Part shown: positions 1 through 10,575 of the stretch, one piece after another
Layout: each line of letters opens with the position of its first letter
Position numbering within the stretch: position 1 is the first letter of the stretch
Position numbers and translations under genes: made by a program
From: Pseudophaeomoniella oleicola
Lineage: Eukaryota; Ascomycota; Eurotiomycetes; Phaeomoniellales; Phaeomoniellaceae
Direction: 5' to 3'
Assembly: GCA_003868215.1 (NCBI GenBank)
Contig: QWDQ01000059.1
Span: forward strand, 6,850-70,849
Length of the DNA stretch: 64,000 bases
The notes under the pieces: model-generated
Databases searched by the model: none
The model's input: the letters and a program-made list of their open reading frames with translations, nothing else
Told to the model about the DNA's origin: nothing

Positions 1-45
1 CGGGTGGGGGTAGCGGGGAGGGGTGTGCGCGTCGGGGGGGGGGGA

Positions 46-93
<48 letters not shown>

Positions 94-602
94 ACGTCGG
101 CGAATATTTCTGGGGTGTTGTTAGGGTGGGAAGAAGCTGGACTGGATGGCAATCTTCTTGTGTTGTGGAAGAAGCAAATTGGGGTAGGAATTACGACAAA
201 AGAGACGAATCACATGATACTTGCGAGGAAGAGTTTTTTTGAAGAGCGGAGAGAAAATATCTATTACAAGACGCTTTCGACCGTGGCTGTAGCCATGCGG
301 ATAGTATCAGTACATATGGTATTCATGCCATGGGCGCCATACGCCCGATCCCTTGTGTTCTGTCCCCACCAGTTGTCCAACCGTCCACATACCAGCTCGT
401 GGTGCTGTCCCATTACTTTTTTGGCATGGCGCACGTAGTCGTAGGAGTTAAAGAAGTATGTAAAGTAGGAACACACGCGAGAAGAAAACAATGTGGTAAG
501 GAGATGCTGGTATGCGTGCTCGACGAAGGGACGGAGAGAAAAGTACAGGGATATCGTTTAAATTTGTACATTAAAGCAATTTTTCATGGCCAAGGAAGAT
601 GC
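1..602. other. 3' flank of Hsp70 gene with poly-G tract
   Basis: No gene is supported here. The first 92 bases are G-rich and hold an unbroken run of about 46 G (positions 47-92). The rest is AT-richer and carries the 3' untranslated region of the minus-strand Hsp70 gene. A long open frame on the plus strand (330-1682) is antisense to Hsp70 and was not called. Confidence 0.7.
47..92 (+). repeat. Poly-G homopolymer, about 46 nt
   Basis: A continuous run of about 46 G lies close to the start of the window, within wider G-rich sequence beginning at base 1. It may be genuine or may mark a contig end or a homopolymer sequencing artefact. Confidence 0.9.
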
Positions 603-2777
603 TCAAGGCTTCTTCTCGCCCTCACCAGCCTCACCGCTCGGGGGTGCTTGTTGGCTCTCTTCACGGGCCTTGTGCATCTTGTCGAACAATGTAAGAGCAC
701 TGGTCTGGAGCTCGTCAATCTTGACCTTCAGGTCTTCGGCAGTGGAGGTGTCTTCACCAGACTGGCTCTTGGCGACGATTTCACGGAGAGAAGCAATCTT
801 CTCCTTGATCGCATCAGCCTCAGTCTTGTCAAGTTTATCTTCGAATTCCTTGAGCGCCTTCTCAGTGTCGTTCAAAACACTGTCGGCACGGTTGGCAGCC
901 TCGATAGCAGCCTTACGCTCCTTGTCTTGAGCACCGTATCTCTCAGCATCCTGGACCATGTTCTCAATTTCGGAATCGGAAAGACCGGAACCGGAGGCAA
1001 TGGTGATGGACTGGTCCTTGTTGGTCGACTTGTCCTTGGCATGCACGTGAACAATGGAATCAGCGTCGATGTCAAATGTAACCTCAACTTGTGGGACGCC
1101 ACGGTGCGCCGGTGGGATACCGACAAGTTGGAAGTTTCCAAGCAGCTTGTTGTCGCGGACAAGCTCACGTTCACCCTGGTAGACCTTGATCTCAACAGCT
1201 GTCTGGAAGTCGGCAGCAGTAGAGAAGATCTGAGACTTCTTCGTTGGGATCGTGGTGTTTCTGTTGATAAGACGAGTGAAGACACCGCCCAAGGTCTCAA
1301 TACCAAGGGAAAGTGGAGTAACATCCAGAAGGAGCACATCCATGACTTCACCAGCCAAAACTGCACCTTGGATGGCAGCACCAATGGCGACAGCCTCATC
1401 AGGGTTGACAGCCTTCGCAGGATCACGGCCGAAGATGCTCTTGACAGATTCTGTCACCTTTGGCATACGAGTCATACCACCAACAAGGATGACCTCAGTA
1501 ATTTCGTTGGCCTTGAGGTTGGCATCCTTCAAAGCCTTGCGCACGGGATCGATTGTGCGGTCGATCAACGGTGCGACCAAGTTCTCAAGCTGTGCTCTCG
1601 TCATCTTGTGGTTGATGTGTTTTGGTCCAGAGGCGTCGGCAGTGATGAAAGGAAGGTTGATGTCAGTAGAAAGAGAGGATGAAAGTTCGATCTTGGCTTT
1701 CTCAGCAGCCTCACGGATACGTTGAATAGCCATGCGGTCGTTCGACAGATCAATACCAGACTCCTTCTTGAATTGCTGAACAAGATGGCGCACTAGGGTG
1801 ATGTCAAAATCTTCACCACCCAAGTGTGTGTCACCGTTGGTGGATTTGACTTCGAAGACACCCTTCTGGATTTCAAGAATGGAGATATCGAAAGTACCAC
1901 CACCGAGATCGTAAACGGCGATAATGCGGTCATCTTCTTTCTCAAGACCGTAAGCAAGCGCAGCGGCGGTAGGCTCGTTGACGACACGAAGGACGTTAAG
2001 GCCGGCGATTTGACCGGCGTCCTTGGTGGCTTGACGTTGCATGTCGTTGAAGTAAGCCGGGACAGTAACGACACCGTTCTTGATTGGCTTGCTTAGGTAG
2101 CTCTCGGCGGTCTCCTTCATCTTTTGCAAAACAAAACCACCGATCTGAGATGGAGAGTATTTCTGACCACGAGCTTCAACCCATGCATCACCGTTGGTGT
2201 GCTGAACAATCTTATATGGGACTTCCTTAAGGTCGCGCTGGCATTCGGGATCACTGTATTTGCGACCGATCAAACGCTTTGTGGCAAAAAGGGTATTCTC
2301 TGGGTTTACGACGGCTTGACGTTTGGCGGCGATACCGACTAGCCTCTCGCCGTCTTGCGTAAATGCGACAACGGATGGGGTGGTTCTGGCACCTTTCGCG
2401 ATATTAGCATCCAAGACAGCAACAACTTGTGACCAGTAGTATCATACCCTCAGCGTTTTCTATTATTCTTGGAGTCTTTCCTTCCATTATTGCAACAGCA
2501 GAGTTGGTGGTACCTTGCAGCCTGTCAGCACGCATTCACTTTGAAGCCAGTGGCAAAGTGATACATACCCAGATCAATACCAATGACCTGTCCCTTCACC
2601 TTCTCTCCACCTTCCGTTGATTGCCATCGCACAAAGGCTGATGGTGCTGATAGTCTCGCATTCTGGAACTTTGAGACGGCGGAGGCCCTTGGGAGCTGGA
2701 ATCGGAGTCAGTATTGAAGTACGCGAGAGCTTCCGGGGATTTGTACATACCGCTCGAGAAAGCCTTGATGAAAGCAT
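603..2777 (-). CDS. SSC1: Mitochondrial Hsp70 chaperone (Ssc1-type)
   Basis: This is the matrix Hsp70 that powers protein import through the TIM23 motor and refolds imported proteins. I read four exons: 2777-2751, 2695-2569, 2513-2448 and 2392-603, giving about 669 residues, normal for fungal Ssc1. All three introns are GT-AG. Exon 1 starts MLSSRLSRA and exon 2 continues an Arg/Ser-rich presequence ending near VRWQST, as expected of a matrix targeting signal. The ATPase domain shows [11 protein letters not shown] (phosphate loop) and [12 protein letters not shown]. The substrate-binding domain and a helical lid follow, and the protein ends GEGEKKP. The large uninterrupted frame alone would begin at a false TTG inside intron 3; the true start is the ATG at 2777. 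The gene is divergent from the WD40-type gene at 3.5 kb. The exon calls rest on exact reading-frame continuity. Confidence 0.96.
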
Positions 2778-3501
2778 AATGACTGCTGGAGATTTAAATT
2801 ACAAACACAGATATGTGAAGAAGATGTGAACAGCAACAAGAGAACAATGTTGCAGACGCAGGCAGAGGGCAAAGGCAAGGGTGATGTTGGGATTGAAGAA
2901 AGAGAAGATGGAAAGATAGGAAGCGAAAAAAATGTTGTCCAGGAGAACTGCTATGATGCGCAAATTTGCGTTAGCCGATTATTCTCCACGGGCGGCCGAT
3001 CTCCTCGAATCGAAGGGGAGAGAAACCTTGTCTGCGTCTCAGCTTTGCATTGGCCTCCGTAGAAGCTTCTAGGCAGGAAAGAGTACTCCGTAGCACCATA
3101 GCACCTTGCTATTAGGGGCAACCATGACGCCCGGCCACGTCGCTTCAAGGCTACTCTCGGTGATACCAGGCCGATAAAGTGGTAGAGCCTTGGCATAACC
3201 CTTAACTAAGATATTGCTTACGGTACCCGCGCTCCCCCGTAAGACTTAGTCGAGAGGACGTGGAATTAATTATCCTCTCAAGAGTCCGGGGTGATGCAAT
3301 TGGAGGCGATTTCATTGGGGGGTTCAACTGAAGACCAAGTGGTCAACAACAGGCGCTGATCGAGACCAGTGCAGGCCATACTGCCTTAAATGCATGAAGA
3401 GGTGACTGTGTTGGAAGGCATCCTCTATCTCAGGCATATGCGCTGGGAGCATTGTGGTCCTTGGATGTTTGTCGCAGGCTGAAGCGCTGAGAGCCTCGTC
3501 G
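2778..3501. promoter_or_regulatory. Divergent promoter, Hsp70 / WD40-type gene
   Basis: About 720 bp separate two genes transcribed away from each other, so both promoters must lie here. I saw no convincing heat-shock element by eye and no further gene. Confidence 0.5.
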
Positions 3502-6500
3502 ATGATGGCTATTGACAGCAACACGCTTTGGTTTGCAATGCACCTTGGACAGCTCTGTCGTACGAGAGCTAACTTCCTCACAGTTGCCATACCACCGACT
3601 CAATTGTCTTGCCGGCGAAAAGAAAGTTCTTTCCTACTGATATCCCCATTCCGTACGTCTTCGTCTTAAGGCGCTGTTACTATCACATGTGCTGATACCA
3701 TCCCAGGCATCCTCAACTCCGTCACTTCATAAGCACCGCCGAAAAAGATTGGATTTATTATGCCGCTGAATATGACATCTACTGTCTACATATCCCAACC
3801 AAGAGGAAGCGTCTTCTGACTACGCTTCCGTTTACTCCGCGTTGCCTTGCAACGGGTCAAGGCTGGATATGTGCTGGTGGTGAGAATAATGGGGACTGTG
3901 CTTTCATAAAGATTCGAAGGCGTGATGCGTCATGTATGGACGTGGACAGCATCCTACCCCTTGACTCAGGTACATTGAACAGCAAGACGCCTACTTCGGA
4001 CAATGACAACTCGACCTTCCCGGACTCGAGACAACCGGATATGATTTTGGAGCAGATGGGAGGGCTGATCGTCAACTCAATCACGGTACATGCTTTGCCA
4101 CAAGAACACCTGGAAGATGGCCTTGAGCCCATAGCGGTCATCAGCAACAACGATAAGTCAGTCAAGGTCTTCTCATTGTTACGAAGGCAACAAATCGCAG
4201 AGTTGCATCATAAACACTGCATGAACTACGCCACAGTCTCCCCGGATTCCGAAACACTTGTTGCAGTGGGAGATGAGAATCGAGCATACTTCTACAGCCG
4301 ATCGCCAAAGCGTGGACAGACTGGATTCTTTGATGGAAAGAGATTCACGAACTACCGATGGCAGCTTTTCTCAAACCCATTGTTGCCGTCAGATGGAAGG
4401 CCGGCTGATGATTGCTGTTTCACGACCGCATTCTCTCCATCCAGTCATCTCTGCGCTGTTGCAGCACAGAATGGGATGATAACGGTCCTTGACATGCATA
4501 CTCTGAAGTCGTTGGGCGATGAACAGAAGCCGGAAGACGCGATTATATGTACATTCAGATCGTCGCGTCCTCTTGGCTTCGCCACTGGGGCTGTGCGATC
4601 AATGGCCTTCGCACCAGAACCGTTTGATCTCCTGCTGTGGGCCGAGGAGTATGGAAGAGCAGGTATCGCAGACGTTCGTGAAGCTTTTACACGTAGGCAG
4701 ATCATCAATTTGGAAACCCATGCTGCGGACATGGAAAGAGCAACCTTGGAGGATTTGACAGATTCGCATCTGAGAGAACTCGACCCGGAGACACGAATGT
4801 TGCATCAGTTCCGAGAGACAATTGGGCTCGATGACGACGAGTTTGAATCAAGGGAGTGGCTTCGTCGAGGGCTGTCGAGACATCGGATTGGACATATACC
4901 CTTCTCCGAAGCACGTGAGCATCTCACGGAACGAGAGAGGCATCTCATAGAGTCTATTCGAACCAGCCGGCCGAACGATCAAACCGAGGCGTCCGAGTCA
5001 CTTCTTCCCGGACCTCGTCGAGCTCCTTATAGCGTCAACTACACCTCGTCACCCCGGGTCAGAGCTTCACTTGCTCAAGCAGACGAACATCGCACGCGAA
5101 GCGCTCGATTGAGAGCCATGCTGAGCCAATTCATGCATAGCGTAGATGCCGACGTCCCTGATGATCGCGCTTATCGACCACGGCGACGGAGTTCTGTTAT
5201 TCTGTCCCAGGGTACTACCCAAAATACCGATAGACTAGCCCCTTCATCGGATACCAGATTACGGCTGTCCGCCTCCCCAAGTCGGTTGTCTCAGCCAGAC
5301 ATCGATCTGGACTCTGCTCCACCTGGTGTTTCTACGACATTGGAGATTTCGGGCGCTTTTGCACCTGATGAACCCGAAGGTGAGCGGCAGTCAAATTCAC
5401 GAGCAGGATCAAGGAGTGCAGGTCTGCTCGCTTTACTACGAATGCAGCAAAATGAACTGCCAGACATCGAGAGGAGACTTGCGCGACAACAGTCGGAACT
5501 TCCTGAGTTAGAGATGAGGATCCTTGAGCAACAAAGGCAACTGGAACAGCTACAACGTGAGATGAACGACCGTATCCATTCTTCGCCACGCCTGGGTGCT
5601 TCGAGAACGCCACGAAATGAGGATGACGAGTGGACAGAAGCCGCTAATAATGTCAGAGCCTGGCGTGAAATGGCGCAAGCTCTCGAACCCTTCGATCCCA
5701 GTGGTATCCCACCTGAGGAAGTTGATGCCGAGAGAGAACGATATTTTCGACGATCCAACGTCGCTATGGAACATGCTCGCCGTTTACGACACGTTCTTTT
5801 CGCCGGCGAACAATCCAGTGCCCAGACTTCTGCACTGCCAACGGCTAACGTCAGATCATCCTCCTCCTCGACCCCTGATGGACCCACATTTTCCACCACG
5901 ACCTCGCCTCAGAGGGTTCTAAATCGCGGATTCCGACATCGTGGAAATGAAAACGGTCCGTCCGACCAAGAAGGTGCCTTGATTCGGCGTCCATCCACTC
6001 CATCGAATGCACAGACCAGTCGCAATCGTTCCCAATCGCCAACGTCAAGCACAAGTGCTGCAGGCCGTAATGCTCCGACATTCCCGACGAATCAGGCGCC
6101 ATCATCCTCCACCACGCCGTCATATGCAGAAGCTGTAGATCCTCGCCGGCGACAAGCCACAGATGCGCTAAACACGTCTTCTATGCGAACTCGTTTGATA
6201 CCTACTACTTCGAATGAAGGATTTCGCCCACCTCCTGTCTCAACTTCGCTACGGCAAGCCCGAGTCATGGCCATGCAGAATGCCGCTTCACGCATGACGG
6301 ATGCCAATGGCAATTGGATGGCAGGTAGTGCCCTGTCAGCGGGTATCCTTCGTGGTTCAGATGGAGTTAATGCCCACCGGGAAAACTGGGGTGAGCGTGG
6401 CGTAGGTACGGCGGGTGTCGGATGGAGTCCTGATGGTCGACATATGTAAGGATTGCAACTTCTCTGCTTCTACGAGGAATCTATGCTAACACTTGCCCAG

Positions 6501-6585
6501 ATATATTGGAACAGAAGACGGTATTTTCGAATACACTCTCAATACTGCCGACCGTATGACGTTCCCAAGTTTCTCATTTCGATGA
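3502..6585 (+). CDS. DUF2415 WD40-like protein
   Basis: A fungal protein of the DUF2415 type with a WD40-like N-terminal half; its function is not established. Exons are read as 3502-3530, 3584-3652, 3707-6445 and 6501-6585, about 973 residues. The 3653-3706 and 6446-6500 introns are well supported: frame runs across them from FPTDIPIP to HPQLRHFIS and from PDGRH to IYIGTEDGIFEY. The first intron (3531-3583) and the tandem ATGs at 3502/3505 are less certain. The N-terminal part carries beta-propeller-like strands (AVISNNDKSVKVFSLL, TVSPDSETLVAVGDE). The centre, roughly residues 330-900, is polar, Ser/Arg-rich and has a short Gln/Glu coiled coil. The C-terminus returns to a blade-like motif (GWSPDGR...GTEDGIFEY), as if closing the propeller around a disordered insert. 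Confidence 0.85.
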
Positions 6586-7132
6586 AGCGGACACAAACAT
6601 ATTGGACAATGACGAGCAGGTGGATGTCGACGTACAGCCAAGAAGGAGCCGTGCTGTTTTAATGACAAGAGGACTACGACGAACGACTACATGACGCATA
6701 CTCGAAGTCGCAACTCTGGGTGGGTCAAGTACGATTTCAAGCGATGTACTTCGTACCAATCCTCTTTGGTCTTCATTTCGGCGTACATTTTTCTTTCTCC
6801 TATTCACTTTTTCCCTCCATGAAATCGTTCATTCGTTCAGCACGGTGTTCATGGGTTTAGGTTTAGGTTGTGGCAGGCAAATCGATGGATAGGATATTGA
6901 TTGTTTTTGATCGTTGCTGCTACCCCCCGTGTCGATGGAAATTCCTTCTTCCCCTTTCAATGGCGAGTAAATAAGCGAAAAGCAGTGGATATGGAAACAT
7001 GAAAACACGAGACATGGGCATGGAATTGGGAAAGAAAAGTCGGGATTGATGGTGCATGAACATGACATGACATGACGTGTGGACGGGCTGCTTTGCTACT
7101 TGGTTTAGGGGGCAAAGTAAAGTCAAGTAGCA

Positions 7133-7164
7133 TAGGATAGGATAGGATAGGATAGGATAGGATA
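7133..7164 (+). repeat. (GATAG)n microsatellite
   Basis: About six tandem copies of a five-base unit reading gatag/ggata, ending at gatatcatta. Confidence 0.9.
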
Positions 7165-7553
7165 TCATTATCATATTATCATGATGTATGTATACAAAAC
7201 TTCTCTCCCTCCATGCTAGTCCATTCCATTCCCATTTTACCTACAGTATTTACTCACTCCATCGACGTAATTATTTAATTAGTATTTATTTACTCATGCA
7301 ACACTTTTATGGCCAACTGTTGTCTTACGAAAAAAAAAAAAAAAAAGGGAAAAAATCTAGAAATATAAATCCCCTATCGTCTCAAAAGATGTTTTCTATC
7401 TATCTCAGGTACATAGGTTCAGGCCTTTTTTGTACCTAGCTATAGCTGTAGCTGTACCACTACCAGTACTAGTAGGACCTAGGTAAGGTAATAGGTACAA
7501 GAGCAATTAAGGAGATATCCTCGAGGTACTTCTTTTGTATGACTGTTCAGTGT

Positions 7554-7578
7554 CGCCGCCGCCGCCGCCGCCGCCGCT
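7554..7578 (+). repeat. (CCG)n microsatellite
   Basis: About eight tandem CCG/GCC trinucleotides in noncoding sequence downstream of the minus-strand gene at 7.9 kb. Confidence 0.9.
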
Positions 7579-7870
7579 GCTGATGATACACACCAGACCT
7601 ATCTACCTAGGTACGTAGTATATACACTCATTCGTACAGCAATACACACCTCAAGTCCGCGTTTTGTCTTCATAGTCTCACAGTTCACACTCTCGCATCG
7701 TAATGAAAATGATCCCTCTCCTGCTATCGCAAACTCATCATGTCCGCATTCATATCTGCATCTGTCCGCATCGGCAGCAGGCGGATTAGGAGTAGGAGCA
7801 AGAGTATTAACAACCTTGGCTGTAGAGCAGCGAAGGTTTCCAAACGATTGAAGTACAGACGTCCAGCAGC

Positions 7871-10171
7871 CTATGATACACGCGACGACCTCTTCAACCC
7901 AGTCTCGATTTCCAACTGCGTGACGAATCGTTGAGCGTCACTTTCGGTGCGAACATTGAGAACATTGGTATCTTTTCTACTAGCAAAATAAATGACCAGA
8001 GGATATCTGTACTTGTCGACTTGGATGTAAACTGCTCTGACTTTCTCGAAGAAGTGAAATCGGCGGATATCGCGATACTGGATACTTCCGTCGGACAGGT
8101 TTTGGTTCCAGGAGGGCTGACGCTCACCCTTGTCGGCAGGGAAGATGAAAAGGCGACCTTGTTCGAGAACGATGAAGAAGGATGTCAAATCGAGGGCGCG
8201 GGCGCTTTTCCTTGTTAAGATACCGCCGAATTCGAGGTCTTTGATCGGAAAAGTTCGGCTATCCTCTTCGGCTTGTTCGGAGCCAAGGGTTGTTTGATCG
8301 GTTGCCGGCTTGTCCTTGCTGTTGGATGATTGATCAGCATCTACAGGAGAAGAAAGAGCTCTGAATTTCAGTGGTGGGATCTTAGGGATCCGGAACTCTT
8401 TGGAGCCTTTCGGGGTTGATTTAATGTCCTGGGGAAGACTTGCTGATGATGTTGAGAGTGCTTGTGGGCCATGGATGATCAATCTCGACTTTCGTACCTC
8501 TTTTGTAGCAGCAGGGGGAAAAGTAGCAGCACCTGTCTCACGGCTGTGATTAGGAACTGATGCACGAATCTCGGTACTAGCGTGTGAATCCCGCACCGGC
8601 GAATCTGAGGGTAGAGAGTAGACATCCTTGCTTTTAGGTCGAGACGACGTGGATTGAAAGCTTCGAGATAATCCTGGGTTATACATTGCCTCATCAAACA
8701 AGGTCTTGCTTGCCTTCCGTTCCACAAATCCCCTGCTGGACGTCACCGTACTTGAAGAACGGTCTGGGTAGTCCTGCACAGTAGTGAGATGGGGTTTGAT
8801 GTTTTCTGCTTCCGAGATCCGTCTCTCTGCTCCCGCTGATTGTTCCGGCTGCGGCGTATCTCCCAAGAATGCAGCGCCTTCCCACCACGGCTTAACCACA
8901 GGCTTCCGAGTCCGCCTTTTGACTGTATTCGCCGGCCCAGATGGTGGAAACGTTTCTTGTAGCTCGTCTTCAGAGGTATGCGTTGATGGATCCGTACTGC
9001 AATTCCCCTCATCGACTTCTGCGTTGAGAGTCGCCATCTTGAACTGCTTACCTGAATTTGGCGCGATGGAAGAAGTTCGTTCAGAAAGAGACTCTGTCCC
9101 GGAAACAGACGCAGCGTAAGAGCTTTCCTCTCCAGGTCTAGTTGAACAAATTCGACGCCTCTTGCGAGGAGAGCTGCTCTTGTGGTTGATCAATGGTTTA
9201 TCACTATCGCCGCTTGATGGCCGTGACGTGAATTCATCTGAACCAAATTGTTCGTTGGTTGGCAATCTTGCACGAGTCTCATGATGTAAAGGCTTAATGG
9301 TCCTTGGGAGATAGCCATGTTGTCTTTTGAACTCTTCTGATACTGACACTGAAGTCGTCGACGGAATCGCTCGTTTTGTCTGTTTGGTAGTATCTTTGTT
9401 TTGAATATCTGTGTATGATGGAGCTCTTATTGCGTTGGTTGCATGACTTGTACCATCTTTATCATCACCTGACGTCTCATTCTGATCATGATTTCGATCT
9501 GTATCAATCATCTTTGACCTCCGGTTTAGAATTTTTCGTGCCAAATCCCTAGCCTCAGCCATATAACCGTCGTCTTTAATGTTAATCATACGCAGAAAGA
9601 ATCTCAAAGTCTGTTCTTTCGTACCATTTCCTGATGAGACAGCCTCCACGAGATGCATGTCAGTTTCTGTTCGGTCCAGGAAATTCACCATCGCCTTCAC
9701 TTCTTTGTCATCAAATCGCAAGACGCCAGCTGGGTTTGGATTCGAAATGATATCAGCATAGAACCCTTTATCCATATCCTGAATTAGACTCATCGTCATG
9801 TCAGTCAGATCGATGGTCGTTTTCTTCATGCTGATTGCTTGACGATCTCGTCCGGCCATTCTAATGTATCCGATAACATCCCTGTGAAACTCGTGGTACT
9901 GATACTCCCAGAGGGTTGCAACACGGTGGATTTGGCGAATGCGGTCTTTCAAAGTAGCTGATGCCATCGAAACCCCTTCCAACGAATTGACTAACTGGTC
10001 CAGTGTACCCATGTGCTCTTGAATGAAAGCACGTCCCGTGCTGTAATGAGTGGACGTCCCTATGGACGGATAACGATATCGCTCTAAGCGATGGATAGTA
10101 GTTTGAGAGACTGTCTCTCTGAGAGACACAGAACTTGTAAGGTCCAAAAGGACAATGAAAGTGAAGGGCAA
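7871..10171 (-). CDS. Unrecognised large fungal protein
   Basis: I do not recognise this protein. The open frame is 766 codons but opens on a TTG at 10171. The first ATG in frame is at 10012 (MGTLDQLV), which would give 713 residues, yet plausible coding sequence continues upstream, so a spliced first exon in 10.17-10.47 kb is possible. The first 180 residues are helical and charged, with WEYQYHEFHRDVIGYI. The middle, about residues 200-580, is Ser/Arg-rich and looks disordered. The last 130 residues form a compact beta-rich segment (SFFIVLEQGRLFIFP, IRRFHFFEKVRAVYIQVDKY, LVIYFASRKD) that could be a PH-like fold. That is an inference from strand pattern only. It lies tail-to-tail with the WD40-type gene and upstream of nothing obviously related. 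Confidence 0.75.
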   Translation of the reverse strand: MPFTFIVLLDLTSSVSLRETVSQTTIHRLERYRYPSIGTSTHYSTGRAFIQEHMGTLDQLVNSLEGVSMASATLKDRIRQIHRVATLWEYQYHEFHRDVIGYIRMAGRDRQAISMKKTTIDLTDMTMSLIQDMDKGFYADIISNPNPAGVLRFDDKEVKAMVNFLDRTETDMHLVEAVSSGNGTKEQTLRFFLRMINIKDDGYMAEARDLARKILNRRSKMIDTDRNHDQNETSGDDKDGTSHATNAIRAPSYTDIQNKDTTKQTKRAIPSTTSVSVSEEFKRQHGYLPRTIKPLHHETRARLPTNEQFGSDEFTSRPSSGDSDKPLINHKSSSPRKRRRICSTRPGEESSYAASVSGTESLSERTSSIAPNSGKQFKMATLNAEVDEGNCSTDPSTHTSEDELQETFPPSGPANTVKRRTRKPVVKPWWEGAAFLGDTPQPEQSAGAERRISEAENIKPHLTTVQDYPDRSSSTVTSSRGFVERKASKTLFDEAMYNPGLSRSFQSTSSRPKSKDVYSLPSDSPVRDSHASTEIRASVPNHSRETGAATFPPAATKEVRKSRLIIHGPQALSTSSASLPQDIKSTPKGSKEFRIPKIPPLKFRALSSPVDADQSSNSKDKPATDQTTLGSEQAEEDSRTFPIKDLEFGGILTRKSARALDLTSFFIVLEQGRLFIFPADKGERQPSWNQNLSDGSIQYRDIRRFHFFEKVRAVYIQVDKYRYPLVIYFASRKDTNVLNVRTESDAQRFVTQLEIETGLKRSSRVS

Positions 10172-10575
10172 TAAAAGGGAAGGAGAATAAAAGCGAAGGA
10201 AAGGGCCAACACAGTTACAATATTTTTCTCAGTTGACGTGGTCGCTGATGTAACTTTCGACCGTGATTGCCTCTCGTGTAACGCAAACACGCCGAAATTA
10301 TGCAAGCGCACGTTTACGTCCTTCATCATAAGACTTCGTCCGGTACGAAAGTCTTCAAATTCTAGCAGGCCACATGAACACACGCCATGGCGGCTCAAAT
10401 ATATAATCGTTCTTGATTGGGTATCTAATTCAGACGTCGAAAGGTATTTGGATGACCCCCCGATAGTCATGCATGCTCAAGTTGAGATGATGATTTGAGA
10501 CGCCGATGCAACAGCTAGTAATACAATTGGTTCCTTCCCGTCATAAGTTCGTCATGTAAACACAAGTTGAATTGC
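10172..10575. other. Intergenic / possible 5' exon of the 7.9-10.2 kb gene
   Basis: This stretch lies between the 3' end of the NDT80-like gene and the unrecognised gene. It may contain a first exon for the latter (an ATG-led frame lies around 10.3-10.47 kb on the minus strand), but I could not fix a donor and acceptor with confidence. Confidence 0.35.

Larger units (their letters stand above)
6586..7870. other. Convergent intergenic region with microsatellites
   Basis: This is the 3' flank of two converging genes. It holds a GATAG tandem run (about 7133-7164), an A homopolymer (about 7331-7346), several AGGTA/TACCT palindromes (about 7430-7500 and 7597-7617) and a CCG trinucleotide run (about 7554-7577). 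No gene is supported. Confidence 0.7.

Noticed and set aside
330-1682. 450-codon plus-strand open frame
   Set aside because: It is fully antisense to the highly conserved Hsp70 coding exon and has no family features; long antisense frames are common over biased codon use.
5291-5899. 202-codon minus-strand open frame
   Set aside because: Antisense to the WD40-type gene; low-complexity Ser/Arg sequence without motifs.
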